Origin: Holosporales bacterium
Lineage (GTDB): Bacteria > Pseudomonadota > Alphaproteobacteria > Paracaedibacterales > CANFPP01
Length of the DNA stretch: 64,000 nt
Direction of reading: 5' to 3'
Assembly: GCA_947449005.1 (NCBI GenBank)
Contig: CANFPP010000003.1
Coordinates: forward strand, 1 to 64,000
The notes under the pieces were generated by a model, which made no database searches, was not told the origin of the DNA, and saw nothing but the letters and a program-made list of their open reading frames with translations. How positions within the stretch are numbered: position 1 is the first letter of the stretch; each line of letters starts with the position of its first letter. Made by a program: the position numbers and the translations under genes. Shown piece after piece: positions 44,616 through 53,066 of this stretch.

Positions 44616-44739
44616 ACTACAGAATTACCACTTTGAAAATCGAATTTTAACGTTTCAGAGTCGACATATCGTTTACACAAAGAGCTGTTATATTTTCACT
44701 CAACAACCAGCTAACACCACCAAGATGGACTAATTATAA

Positions 44740-45357
44740 ATGATTAAGAGTTTAACTATTGCAGGACTTCAATTCTTGGCACTTGCTAGCCCTGGAATTG
44801 ATTTTGCTTTAATTGTTAGAAACAGCTTAACGTATTCAAGAAGAGTTGCCTTATGGACAGCTGCTGGAATTGCCTTTGGGGTGATATTTCATCTGGCTTA
44901 TTGTTTATTTGGGCTTAGTCTGTTTACTCACCAGCAATCCCCCATACTCGATGCATTAAAGCTTATGGGATGCCTGTTTCTCGTGTACATAGGAATTAAA
45001 TCAATTCTTGCACGTCCAACTTCGATAAATGAAATTTCAGTTAACAACAAAAAAACTTCAAAAACTTTATCCGTAAAAAAAGCTTTCTCTATAGGCTTTA
45101 TAACCAATGCTCTCAACCCCAAAGCATTTTTATTTTTTGTCGGACTGTTTAGCTCCTACCTAGAAACCGAATATAGTTGGTATGAATATGCTTTTTACTT
45201 AATCGAAATGCCCTTAATAACATTTCTATGGTTTGCATTTGTAGCCTATATTTTTACAAATCCAACCTTAAGATCTAAAATAATCTCTATCAAGCATTGG
45301 ATTGAACGTATCATGGGCGTTGCAATTTTATATTTTGTTTACAGATTAATTTTCTAG
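44740..45357 (+). CDS. LysE/RhtB-family amino acid exporter
   Basis: A 205-aa membrane protein with about six segments. The N-terminal LASPGIDFALIVRNSLTYSRRVALWTAAGIAFGV and the FITNALNPKAFLFFVGLF motif are typical of the family (usual wording SPGPDFALV and NPKA). The substrate is unknown. The 3' end overlaps the end of the convergent HEPN remnant by 12 nt. Confidence 0.9.
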   Translation: MIKSLTIAGLQFLALASPGIDFALIVRNSLTYSRRVALWTAAGIAFGVIFHLAYCLFGLSLFTHQQSPILDALKLMGCLFLVYIGIKSILARPTSINEISVNNKKTSKTLSVKKAFSIGFITNALNPKAFLFFVGLFSSYLETEYSWYEYAFYLIEMPLITFLWFAFVAYIFTNPTLRSKIISIKHWIERIMGVAILYFVYRLIF

Positions 45358-45702
45358 CACATAGGCCTGGACGCCAATATTACTCAAGAAAACTTTCACT
45401 TCGCCTGAAAATTTTTCTAAAACTGACAAAACTTCTTCAGCTTCTTTTTCTTGATATGCGTGAACTGTCATATTGCGTTTTTTAAGAAAATCAAACCATA
45501 TTTCCGGATCTTCAATAAACGATTCAAGTGCAGCCAGTCGAATAACTTCTCTTGGTGAATTAGCAATTTGTCCACGTACCTCTAACAAACGCCTCATGGT
45601 TTTCCATACCAATTCAAAACAGTATTTAAAAGCTAGAATTGCACCAGCTTTTTCCTGTTCTGTGTTCGTATTTAAACGAAAAATTTCAAACTTATTAAAA
45701 GC
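45346..45702 (-). pseudogene. Truncated HEPN (HI0074/HepT-like) gene without its nucleotidyltransferase
   Basis: A frame without any ATG runs from 45702 to the stop at 45346. The translation shows AILAFKYCFELVWKTMRRLLE, SPREVIRLAA and the HEPN motif R-x4-H-x-Y in KRNMTVHAYQE. The family N-terminus is missing and only a TTG at 45612, already inside the first helix, could start translation. The MNT partner that normally precedes or follows is absent. I read this as a decayed toxin-antitoxin module. Confidence 0.7.
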
Positions 45703-45747
45703 TTAGTGTAAAGGCTCAATACTAATATGATGCATTTAAGCGTAGCG

Positions 45748-46038
45748 CTATTTTTCCAGAGCAGCTTCTTTTAGCGTCGGTGAAGCTCGGAATAGAACAA
45801 CACGGCGCGGTGTAATTTTTGCCTCTTTACCTGTACGCGGATTTCGTCCGATACGTGCAGTTTTCTGCCGCACTGTAAACGTTCCAAAATGAGTAATCTT
45901 TACTGAGTCACCTGACATCAACGTGCCCATAACTGTCTCTAATACTGATTCTAATAATACTGAAGCTTGAGCACGAGAAGTCCCAATCTCATCGACAATA
46001 CTTGTAATGATATCAGCTCTGGTTATTGTTTCACTCAT
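45748..46038 (-). CDS. ihfA: Integration host factor subunit alpha
   Basis: A 96-aa DNA-bending protein. The start at ATG 46038 (MSETITRADI) fits the family; the frame open to 46107 would add 23 unrelated residues that overlap fabH. Signature: the DNA-contacting arm GRNPRTGKEAKITPRRVVLFRAS, with FGTFTVRQK preceding it. It follows fabH by 14 nt, the usual alphaproteobacterial arrangement. The beta subunit is not in this window. Confidence 0.94.
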   Translation of the reverse strand: MSETITRADIITSIVDEIGTSRAQASVLLESVLETVMGTLMSGDSVKITHFGTFTVRQKTARIGRNPRTGKEAKITPRRVVLFRASPTLKEAALEK

Positions 46039-46052
46039 AATATAATCCTTTT

Positions 46053-47012
46053 CTACCAGCGAATAACCGCTGAACCCCAAGTTAATCCGCCACCAATTCC
46101 CTCGCAAATAATCAATTGTCCAGGCTTCAAACGACCATCGGTAACCGCAGTCGCCAAAGCCAAAGGAATAGAAGCTGCAGATGTATTCGCATACTTTTCT
46201 ACATTGATTATAACTTTTTCAAGAGGGATGTTAAATTTTTCTGCCAATGCCTTGATAATACGTATATTAGCTTGATGCGGAACGAACCAGTCAATATCTT
46301 CAATCGTCAAATTATGAGCTTCAAGCGCATTTTCAATTGCTGACCCCAGCTTTTCAACTGCATTTTTCATAACTTCACGACCATTCATACGAATAGTTCC
46401 GTGTTTAGATTGACTTGCCCCACCATCGGCATACAACGCATCATAAAGACGGCCATCTGAATAAAGACGTGTTGATAAAATCCCACGCTCAGGATTTTCT
46501 TGCCGTTCTAAAAGAACTGCTCCAGCTCCATCGCCGAAAAGAACGCAAGTCGCTCGATCTTGCCAATCAATAATGCGTGACATTGTCTCACAGCCAATAA
46601 CTAAAGCTGTTTTTGCTTGACCTGTTTTTAAAAAATTATCAGCCACTGCTAAAGCATAAATAAAACCTGCGCAAACTGCCTGAATATCTAAAGCAAAAGC
46701 ATTGTGCGCCCCAAGCTTAGCTTGAATTTTTGTTGCCGTAGAGGGAAAAATATTATCTGGAGTCGTCGTTGCAACAACGATCACATCCACATCACTTGCA
46801 ACCTTACCAGCACTCTTAAGTGCTTCGATCGCAGCAGCACATCCCAAATCTGAAGTAAATTGATCTGGCGCTGCTATATGACGTTGTTTAATTCCTGTTC
46901 TATCAATAATCCACTCATCAGTTGTGTCAATAAGCTCAGAAAACTCTGCATTCATCATAATCTTTGACGGAACATAGCTTCCACACCCAGTAACAACAGA
47001 TTGGTAAGCCAT
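46053..47012 (-). CDS. fabH: 3-oxoacyl-ACP synthase III (FabH)
   Basis: Starts fatty acid synthesis by condensing acetyl-CoA with malonyl-ACP. With start ATG 47012 (MAYQSVVTG) it has 319 aa. The catalytic residues are the Cys in QAVCAGFIYAL, the His in FVPHQANIRII and the Asn in KYANTSAASIPLAL. It follows plsX by 4 nt with this start; a start at 47027 would overlap plsX. Confidence 0.97.
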   Translation of the reverse strand: MAYQSVVTGCGSYVPSKIMMNAEFSELIDTTDEWIIDRTGIKQRHIAAPDQFTSDLGCAAAIEALKSAGKVASDVDVIVVATTTPDNIFPSTATKIQAKLGAHNAFALDIQAVCAGFIYALAVADNFLKTGQAKTALVIGCETMSRIIDWQDRATCVLFGDGAGAVLLERQENPERGILSTRLYSDGRLYDALYADGGASQSKHGTIRMNGREVMKNAVEKLGSAIENALEAHNLTIEDIDWFVPHQANIRIIKALAEKFNIPLEKVIINVEKYANTSAASIPLALATAVTDGRLKPGQLIICEGIGGGLTWGSAVIRW

Positions 47013-47016
47013 TAAA

Positions 47017-48051
47017 TTAAGCCTCAACCGCAGGTAAATTAAGGCTCAAGCGGTCTTGAATTTCTTGAATAAAGTTATGAGAAGCCATATCTGTAGCGAC
47101 TTCAATTGCATTTGCAAAGCCAACAGCATCCGTTCCACCATGGCTTTTAACAGCAATACCTTTTAAGCCTAAGAATACAGCACCATTATAATGACGAGGA
47201 TCACTTCGACGTTGAATCTGTTTAAATGCTGGCTTCGCTATTAAATAACCAAGCTTACCTCGCCAAGAAGAAGAAAGTGACTCTGTTAAGAAGTGACGTA
47301 TTAAACGCGCCGCACCCTCAATTGATTTCAAAGCAATGTTGCCAGAAAAGCCATCAGTTACGACAACATCAGTCGTTCCAGCCGCAATATCATCTCCCTC
47401 AACAAATCCTTTAAAGTTTATTCCAGGCAGCAGTCTCAATTGTTGAGCCGCTTCTTGAACAATTGCATTACCTTTTAACTCTTCTGATCCGACATTAAGC
47501 AATCCAACAGAAGGATGCGGCAAATGCAAAAGCTGACGGGCAAAAACTTCACCCATCAAAGCAAACTGAACTAAATTCTCAGCAGTACAATCAATCGTTG
47601 CTCCTAAATCCAAAACTACGGTTTTACCTCTAACCGTTGGCAGGATTGCAGGGATTGCAGGACGATTGATGCCTTTGAAAGCTTTTAAAATAATTTTAGA
47701 GAGAGCCATATAGGCGCCAGTATTACCTGCCGATAACACAGCATTTGCTTCTCCGCTTGCAACTGAATCTATTGCCAGCCCCATACTGGAGCGCCTCGCA
47801 CTGCGAACAGCGGATGAAGGTTTCATTGAACTACTCACAACTTGATCAGCATGACGAATCGTCACATACGGCTTTATTTCAGGAAAAGCATTCAGATGCG
47901 TTGTAATTTCTGCCGTGTCCCCAAAGAGTAAAAAATGAGGTGGCTTTATTTTTTTTTTAGAAAAGCTCCGCAAAGCAATAGAGACACCTTCTATAACCAT
48001 AGAGGTCCCTCGATCTCCACTCATCGCATCCAGAGCTAGTACTAAACTCAT
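47017..48051 (-). CDS. plsX: Phosphate acyltransferase PlsX
   Basis: Converts acyl-ACP to acyl-phosphate for phospholipid synthesis. The 344-aa protein opens with LALDAMSGDRGTSMVIEGV, and has SSMKPSSAVRSARRSSMGLAIDSVASGEANAVLSAGNTGA and VVTDGFSGNIALKSIEG. Located between rpmF and fabH as in most proteobacteria. Confidence 0.97.
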   Translation of the reverse strand: MSLVLALDAMSGDRGTSMVIEGVSIALRSFSKKKIKPPHFLLFGDTAEITTHLNAFPEIKPYVTIRHADQVVSSSMKPSSAVRSARRSSMGLAIDSVASGEANAVLSAGNTGAYMALSKIILKAFKGINRPAIPAILPTVRGKTVVLDLGATIDCTAENLVQFALMGEVFARQLLHLPHPSVGLLNVGSEELKGNAIVQEAAQQLRLLPGINFKGFVEGDDIAAGTTDVVVTDGFSGNIALKSIEGAARLIRHFLTESLSSSWRGKLGYLIAKPAFKQIQRRSDPRHYNGAVFLGLKGIAVKSHGGTDAVGFANAIEVATDMASHNFIQEIQDRLSLNLPAVEA

Positions 48052-48084
48052 AATTTGTGGGTAATTTTAAAAACCAAAGAATAA

Positions 48085-48282
48085 TTAATCGTTAGCAGGT
48101 TGTTTTTGTTTTAATCTAATGACTTGTCTGCCATTGTAATGACCACAAGCGCCACAAATGTGGTGTGGTAATTTCTGAGCACCACAATTTGAACACTCTG
48201 CTGTATTAATTAAAGAGAGATGATCATGAGAGCGTCTCATATTACGCCTTGATTTTGATGTCTTTTTCTTTGGAACTGCCAT
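48085..48282 (-). CDS. rpmF: 50S ribosomal protein L32
   Basis: A 65-aa protein with [20 protein letters not shown] and a zinc-binding four-Cys set (CSNCGAQ ... CGACGHY). Standard length. It follows yceD by 129 nt and precedes plsX by 33 nt. Confidence 0.97.
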   Translation of the reverse strand: MAVPKKKTSKSRRNMRRSHDHLSLINTAECSNCGAQKLPHHICGACGHYNGRQVIRLKQKQPAND

Positions 48283-48411
48283 AACTTATTTAACTCCGTT
48301 GATCATCGTGTGTCTTTAATAGATACCGAATATGCATAAACATCCACGATATTTAACTGATTTTTTGACTAAGATCAACACTATTAACAGCGTTGACGCC
48401 AGAAACTGGCA

Positions 48412-48948
48412 TTATTTTTTTAATTTTTCTAAGACCAAAAATGGATTAATAACATCAGGTTTACCTTTTGGCTCATCTTCACCTTCTAAGATAGCAAGTC
48501 CAGGAGCCCGTGGATAGGGATCTATGTCCAAAGAAAGATATTGAGAAGCAATTTCCCCAATATCAACACAACCATGCTCATCAATGCATTCAATATCGTC
48601 TTCTTCCAAATCAAGCAGATGAACATCCGTTCCACTCTCAATAGCACGTTGCTTACAGGCTATAACCTCAACAGTTACCTCTAGTGTAGCAGGAACATCA
48701 ACCAGTGTTACGCTGCAAGACTGAACAATCTCTGAAAGCACTTTTCCTTTAATAAGATAACCAGATCTCTCTTCAGCACGTGAGATAGTAAAATGTGCCT
48801 TTAAACGCTTCATAGAAACAAGGCCAAACCTCGAAGAAAGCTCTTCTCTTTCTTTTTCATTGGCTTCAATATTATACTCTGCGCTGATGTTGTTAATCCG
48901 CTCTACAGCAACAATGCGACTAAATTCTTTACCGTTTATTTCATCCAT
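48412..48948 (-). CDS. yceD: YceD/DUF177 family protein
   Basis: A 178-aa protein of the DUF177 family, linked in other bacteria to 23S rRNA or L32 metabolism. It has the pattern C(S)VTLVDVPATLEVTVEV and a late acidic DLEEDDIECIDEHGCVDIGEIASQYLSLDIDPYPRAPG, then GKPDVINPFLVLEKLKK, the typical end. Its position before rpmF and divergent from bamE is the standard alphaproteobacterial order. Confidence 0.92.
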   Translation of the reverse strand: MDEINGKEFSRIVAVERINNISAEYNIEANEKEREELSSRFGLVSMKRLKAHFTISRAEERSGYLIKGKVLSEIVQSCSVTLVDVPATLEVTVEVIACKQRAIESGTDVHLLDLEEDDIECIDEHGCVDIGEIASQYLSLDIDPYPRAPGLAILEGEDEPKGKPDVINPFLVLEKLKK

Positions 48949-48970
48949 GGGTTAACCTTGTTTTTCATGC

Positions 48971-49049
48971 ATACCTATGTGGAATGAAGATGATGATTAA
49001 TGGTCAAAAGATCAACTTAAAAATCAACATCTGCATTTCACATAGGTAT
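48971..49049. repeat. Short copy of the dispersed palindromic element
   Basis: Arms ATACCTATGTGGAATGAAGA and the complementary TGCATTTCACATAGGTAT enclose TGGTCAAAAGATCAACTTAA. That core is shared with the copy at 51250-51412. The internal rRNA-like hairpin of the longer copies is deleted. It lies in the divergent yceD/bamE spacer and thus within their promoters. Confidence 0.75.
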
Positions 49050-49118
49050 TAAGTGATTGACACTAATTTAAAGTAGTGCGAAATCTAGGATATTCAACAT
49101 CTAATTCTTTGACGGACA

Positions 49119-49565
49119 ATGAATAAAAAAAATTCTATCATAAGTTTAATAGCTCTTCTCTGCTGCAGCTGCTCTCCAACAATTGATAGTCGCGGCTATA
49201 ATCCCGAGATTCCTGAACTTGATAAGGTTAAACCGGGTATTAACTCGAAAGAAGAAGTTCAACAACTTCTTGGAAGCCCGTCAACAGTTTCGTCATTTCC
49301 AGCACAGACTTGGTACTATATTTCTAAAAAAACTTCAACAACAGCCTTTTTCCACCCAGAAGTGATAGAAGAGCAAATCGTTGTGATTAATTTCGATGAG
49401 CGTAATATCGTCCAAGATGTAAAAAAATATGTTGGAAAAGATGCAAAACACATTAAACCAGTCAAGCGCAAAACTGAATCAAAGAGCTATGAATCAAGCA
49501 TCTTTAGAGATGTATTTGGTAACTTTGGAAAATACAGTAATAAAGACGCTAATAAACAAAGCTGA
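49119..49565 (+). CDS. bamE: Outer membrane assembly lipoprotein BamE (SmpA/OmlA)
   Basis: A 148-aa lipoprotein of the beta-barrel assembly machine. The signal ends in a Cys-rich stretch (SLIALLCCSCSP) that includes plausible lipobox cysteines. The family motif is PGINSKEEVQQLLGSPSTVSSFPAQTWYYISKK. The hydrophilic C-terminal 45 residues are less conserved. Divergent to yceD as in other alphaproteobacteria. Confidence 0.92.
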   Translation: MNKKNSIISLIALLCCSCSPTIDSRGYNPEIPELDKVKPGINSKEEVQQLLGSPSTVSSFPAQTWYYISKKTSTTAFFHPEVIEEQIVVINFDERNIVQDVKKYVGKDAKHIKPVKRKTESKSYESSIFRDVFGNFGKYSNKDANKQS

Positions 49566-49632
49566 TAATTTATCTGGCACTTTTAAGATCCCCGTTACCG
49601 GATTTTATCCGCTAATGACCAAAAGGGGATCC

Positions 49633-50118
49633 CTAAAAAGATAGCTGGGCAGACACAACTCTTGTTTTGATCAAATCCATAAGAGTATGCCAAAAACTGA
49701 TCAAATTCTTTGCTTCTACTACGGTTTCATTTAATATTTTTACCATAAATTCAGGATTTTCTGGATATTCATGTGTTAAAGCGTTCCGAAGCACACGAAT
49801 ATTTTTCCACCATTGCGCATTTGGCAGAATTTCTAATTTTTCGAGTTTATTCAATTTATCTATAAAAGACATGCTGTCAACACGCTCCCCTAAACATTCC
49901 AATAAAAGCGTAAAAACCTTCTCTCCTAAAGTATCTTGTAGTTTTGAAAATCGGCTTAATAGCGAATCCAAAATCCCCAGTTCATCTTCATTTAAATGCT
50001 CTATCTTCCCCAGTGTAAATGGATAAAGGTGTTGCGTTCGATTAAGTGCAAACTGCAAGCGAGTTTCATGTTTACAGCATATCTCTCGTTCATACTTTAG
50101 GCGTTCAAAACAATTCAT
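49633..50118 (-). CDS. HEPN-domain protein, HepT-like toxin
   Basis: A 161-aa helical protein ending the module with the gene at 50115. The HEPN active-site pattern R-x4-H-x-Y is seen as RNALTHEYP (R111, H116, Y118). In characterised HepT-MntA systems this region is an RNase site and the tyrosine is AMPylated by MntA. The start overlaps the nucleotidyltransferase stop by 4 nt. Identity as toxin is from family knowledge, not shown here. Confidence 0.75.
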   Translation of the reverse strand: MNCFERLKYEREICCKHETRLQFALNRTQHLYPFTLGKIEHLNEDELGILDSLLSRFSKLQDTLGEKVFTLLLECLGERVDSMSFIDKLNKLEKLEILPNAQWWKNIRVLRNALTHEYPENPEFMVKILNETVVEAKNLISFWHTLMDLIKTRVVSAQLSF

Positions 50119-50435
50119 ACCAACTGGACCCCTGTCGCTCTCGCAACATCATAAACAGGCAAACAAAAATTAGATCGATTTTGTTTTACAACAATATCAA
50201 TTTTTTGTTCACCAATAATCATTTGAAGTGAAGAGATAAAATGAATGCGTGCATCCACAACATCTCCTGCATCTAGCATTTCAGTTTCGACATAAAGATC
50301 AATGTCTCCACCTTTTTTTGCAAGATCAGTTCGAGAACCAAAAATCCATAAATGATCTGCTGGTAGAAAATGTTGCCGAAAAGTATTTTGAATCGCGGCT
50401 ATCTCTTTTTCTGGTAAACGAATATTATTCAGCAT
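50115..50435 (-). CDS. MNT-domain nucleotidyltransferase, MntA-like antitoxin
   Basis: A minimal nucleotidyltransferase of 106 aa (start ATG 50435, MLNNIRLPEKE; a TTG at 50444 is also in frame). The active-site pattern GS...DxD reads IFGSRTDLAKKGGDIDLYVE. Together with the next gene it makes a HEPN/MNT pair, of which the known members neutralise the HEPN RNase by AMPylation. It lies 15 nt upstream of yebC's stop region on the same strand. Confidence 0.8.
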   Translation of the reverse strand: MLNNIRLPEKEIAAIQNTFRQHFLPADHLWIFGSRTDLAKKGGDIDLYVETEMLDAGDVVDARIHFISSLQMIIGEQKIDIVVKQNRSNFCLPVYDVARATGVQLV

Positions 50436-50458
50436 CACAAACAACCTACTAGAAACCT

Positions 50459-51208
50459 TTAAGCCAACAGCTTTTGCAAAACCTCGTCACTCATTTCAAA
50501 GTTTGCATAAACATTCTGGACATCTTCATTATCTTCCAAAACATCAATCAATTTCAATAAAGTCTGTGCTGTTCCTTCATCACAAGGAGTCGTCGTCAAA
50601 GGACGCCAAATAACTTTTGCTTCTGTCGGATCACCAAAATCATGAGAAAGTTTATCACGCACCTCAGCAAAGGCTTCCATAGCACATGTGACATCTAACG
50701 ATCCTTCGCCTTCTTCAACATTATCTGCACCTGCTTCTACAGCAGCTTCAAACATCTTATCAAAGGATATTTTTGTGGAATCAAAACGAATCAAACCAAT
50801 GCGATCAAACATAAAACTAACGCTACCAGTTTCACCTAAGTTACCACCGTGTTTGTTAAAGTATGATCTAACTTCAGCTGCGGTACGATTTCGATTATCT
50901 GTTAAACTTTCAACAATAACAGCCACGCCACCAGGACCATAACCTTCATAGCGCATTTCTTCATAGTGAACGCCGTCATCCCCACCAAGAGCCTTTTTGA
51001 TGGCACGATCAACGTTATCTTTTGGCATATTGGCTGCTCGCGCTGAAGCTAAAGCTGTTCTTAGACGCGGATTAGAGTGCGGATCCGGTAAACCAGATTT
51101 CACTGCAACCATTAATTCACGCGAGATCTTAGCGAAGGCGCGCGCTCTCTTTGCGTCCTGAGCACCCTTGCGGTACATAATGTTTTTAAATTGCGAATGA
51201 CCTGCCAT
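50459..51208 (-). CDS. yebC: YebC/PmpR family regulator
   Basis: A 249-aa protein with the family opening [20 protein letters not shown] (usual wording GHSKWxNIxHRK), [18 protein letters not shown], and [28 protein letters not shown]. Members act as transcription regulators or in relieving ribosome stalling at proline stretches. Confidence 0.96.
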   Translation of the reverse strand: MAGHSQFKNIMYRKGAQDAKRARAFAKISRELMVAVKSGLPDPHSNPRLRTALASARAANMPKDNVDRAIKKALGGDDGVHYEEMRYEGYGPGGVAVIVESLTDNRNRTAAEVRSYFNKHGGNLGETGSVSFMFDRIGLIRFDSTKISFDKMFEAAVEAGADNVEEGEGSLDVTCAMEAFAEVRDKLSHDFGDPTEAKVIWRPLTTTPCDEGTAQTLLKLIDVLEDNEDVQNVYANFEMSDEVLQKLLA

Positions 51209-51249
51209 GTCTACTTTTCCTTTTTAAAATTCATAAGTTGAATATGTAC

Positions 51250-51412
51250 ATACCTGTCATGAATGAAAATACCTGGAATTTAAGGCAGAGATTTTGAGCA
51301 GAAATAGAGTTTTTAAAACCGCAGATAGCTAATTCTATCTAAGATTTTAAAAGCGATAATTAATGATCAAAAGATCAACTTAAAAACGGATGTCTTCATT
51401 CATGACAGGTAT
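51250..51412. repeat. Full-length dispersed palindromic element
   Basis: The arms ATACCTGTCATGAATGAA (left) and TTCATTCATGACAGGTAT (right) are perfectly complementary. Inside lie GGAATTTAAGGC, then an inner hairpin built from GTTTTTAAA / TTTAAAAGC and AGATAG / CTATCT, then GATCAAAAGATCAACTTAA. The same internal order is found at 60137-60285. It lies in the yebC leader. Confidence 0.85.
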
Positions 51413-51454
51413 ACTTATATCTATACATGGAAAAATTTAGGACACAAATAGCAA

Positions 51455-51492
51455 AATAAAAACGCGGAAGCAATCAAAACTGCTTCCGCGTT
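51455..51492 (-). terminator. Intrinsic terminator after the MarR-type gene
   Basis: AACGCGGAAGCA (51461-51472) and TGCTTCCGCGTT (51481-51492) form a perfect 12-bp stem with an 8-nt loop, followed on the minus strand by TTTTATTTT. It lies 15 nt after the stop codon of the gene at 51507. Confidence 0.9.
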
Positions 51493-51506
51493 TCCACTAA
51501 GTTTTA

Positions 51507-51959
51507 TTAACGACGTGTTGTAAGCAGACTTGTCCAAAAACTTTCTAACTTATGCAAAGTATCGCACAGAGAAACAATATCATTCCTCTCAACTTTATCA
51601 TCAGCCATCGCAACCGAATGGTGCGAGAGTAATTCATCAAGCTTTGCATAAAGCCCAAGCCCCTTTTCAGAGAGCTTAACATGACTAGATCTGCGATCAT
51701 GAGGAGACGGGATCTGCTCAACATACGCATTTTGAACCATCTTACGTAAATTGTAAGATACATTTGAGCCAAGATAATAGCCACGATTGGTTAACTCACC
51801 TACCGTTAGCTGGCCTTTGCCAATGTTATACAGAACTAATGCCTGAACGTTATTAATGTCGCGCGTTCCCATTCTGTCTAACTCAATCTTGATTACTTCC
51901 AAAAACAAGCGGTGCAATCTTTCGATCATTACCACTGATTCAAAGTAAGCTTCTTTCAT
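51507..51959 (-). CDS. MarR-family winged-helix regulator
   Basis: A 150-aa protein with the MarR order: LTVGELTNRGYYLGSNVSYNLRKMVQNAYVEQIPSPHDRRSSHVKLSEKG, i.e. recognition helix, wing (DRRSSHV) and dimer helices. The Tyr-rich YYLGSNVSYNL helix is typical of an alphaproteobacterial subgroup. Targets are unknown. It has its own terminator. Confidence 0.92.
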   Translation of the reverse strand: MKEAYFESVVMIERLHRLFLEVIKIELDRMGTRDINNVQALVLYNIGKGQLTVGELTNRGYYLGSNVSYNLRKMVQNAYVEQIPSPHDRRSSHVKLSEKGLGLYAKLDELLSHHSVAMADDKVERNDIVSLCDTLHKLESFWTSLLTTRR

Positions 51960-52184
51960 AATATCACCTTAAAGTTTGGTATTCCTTTTATTAAACTAAC
52001 ATCCAATTAGTTAAAATTAGTTTAATAAATGTAAAAAAATATATTTTTATTTGAAATTCTAGCTACATACAATAAGTAAGTTTGCAGAATTTTTTCTTTT
52101 CGTTTGAAACTATAGTTCTTTTTCTTGTATTACTCCAGAGTTATCACAAATTTTAATATTGTTTTTAAAAAAGTAAATTATATC

Positions 52185-52967
52185 ATGTTGAAAATTATAG
52201 ATTTATTATTACTAGGTTACGGCGCAATGGGAGCAGCTTTAGAGCATCATTGGGGAAATACTTGTAAAATAACAGTTATTGATCCCAATAATCCTCATTG
52301 CCTTAAGGGGCCAGAAGACCTTCCCAGCTCCTATAATCCTGATTGCATTGTTTTTGCAGTTAAACCTCAAAGCCTTGCAGAGATCACTCCGCTATATCAA
52401 AAATTTTGCAATCAAAAATGTTTGTTTATCAGTGTTGCTGCGGGGATAGATCTAAAGTTTTATCAAAAAATTCTTTCTGAAAAAGAACAAATTGTACGAG
52501 TGATGCCCAACTTACCTGTAATTGTTGGCCAAGGAATGACAGCACTTTTTGCATCAGACAGTGTGGACCAAGAGAATCGAGATATTGCTGAAACTCTCTT
52601 TAACATTGCCGGCAAAACCGTATGGCTAGAGAATGAAGCTCTCATGGATGCTGTAACCGCGATTTCAGGAAGCGGACCAGCTTACTTCTATTGGCTTGTT
52701 GAGTGCTTAACGATTGCTGGTGAAAAACTTGGCCTTCCCTTTGACATGGCAGAAAAGCTCGCAAGACAAACAGCCGTCGGTGCAGGCGCGATGCTAGAGC
52801 AGTCTTCATACTCAGCCGCTACCTTGCGTCAGCAAGTCACCAGCCCCAATGGAACCACAGCAGCTGCCCTTGATGTTTTACAGACAGAATTCAAAGCTAG
52901 CATTGAACAAGCAACACAAGCTGCTTTCAAACGTGCAAAAGAATTAGCAATTTCTGTGGAGAAGTAA
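52185..52967 (+). CDS. proC: Pyrroline-5-carboxylate reductase
   Basis: Last step of proline synthesis. The frame opens at 52125, but the family N-terminus corresponds to ATG 52185 (MLKIIDLLLLGYGAMG, 260 aa). Landmarks: the dinucleotide-binding GYGAMGAAL, RVMPNLPVIVGQGMTALFAS, and the substrate-site VTAISGSGPAYFYWLVE and VTSPNGTTAAALDVL. The overall length is slightly short but complete. Confidence 0.95.
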   Translation: MLKIIDLLLLGYGAMGAALEHHWGNTCKITVIDPNNPHCLKGPEDLPSSYNPDCIVFAVKPQSLAEITPLYQKFCNQKCLFISVAAGIDLKFYQKILSEKEQIVRVMPNLPVIVGQGMTALFASDSVDQENRDIAETLFNIAGKTVWLENEALMDAVTAISGSGPAYFYWLVECLTIAGEKLGLPFDMAEKLARQTAVGAGAMLEQSSYSAATLRQQVTSPNGTTAAALDVLQTEFKASIEQATQAAFKRAKELAISVEK

Positions 52968-53002
52968 ATTAACTGTAGTATACGAAAATGCAGTTGAGGC
53001 AG

Positions 53003-53034
53003 ATAGAGTGGAAAGATAAATCGTTCCACTCTAT
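53003..53034. terminator. Hairpin between convergent proC and the coiled-coil gene
   Basis: ATAGAGTGGAA and TTCCACTCTAT form an 11-bp stem with a 10-nt loop, placed where both convergent transcripts end. No uridine tract follows on either strand, so termination is only suggested by position. Confidence 0.45.
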
Positions 53035-53066
53035 TGATACTGCTTCTCGCGAACAGAGGAGTCAGC

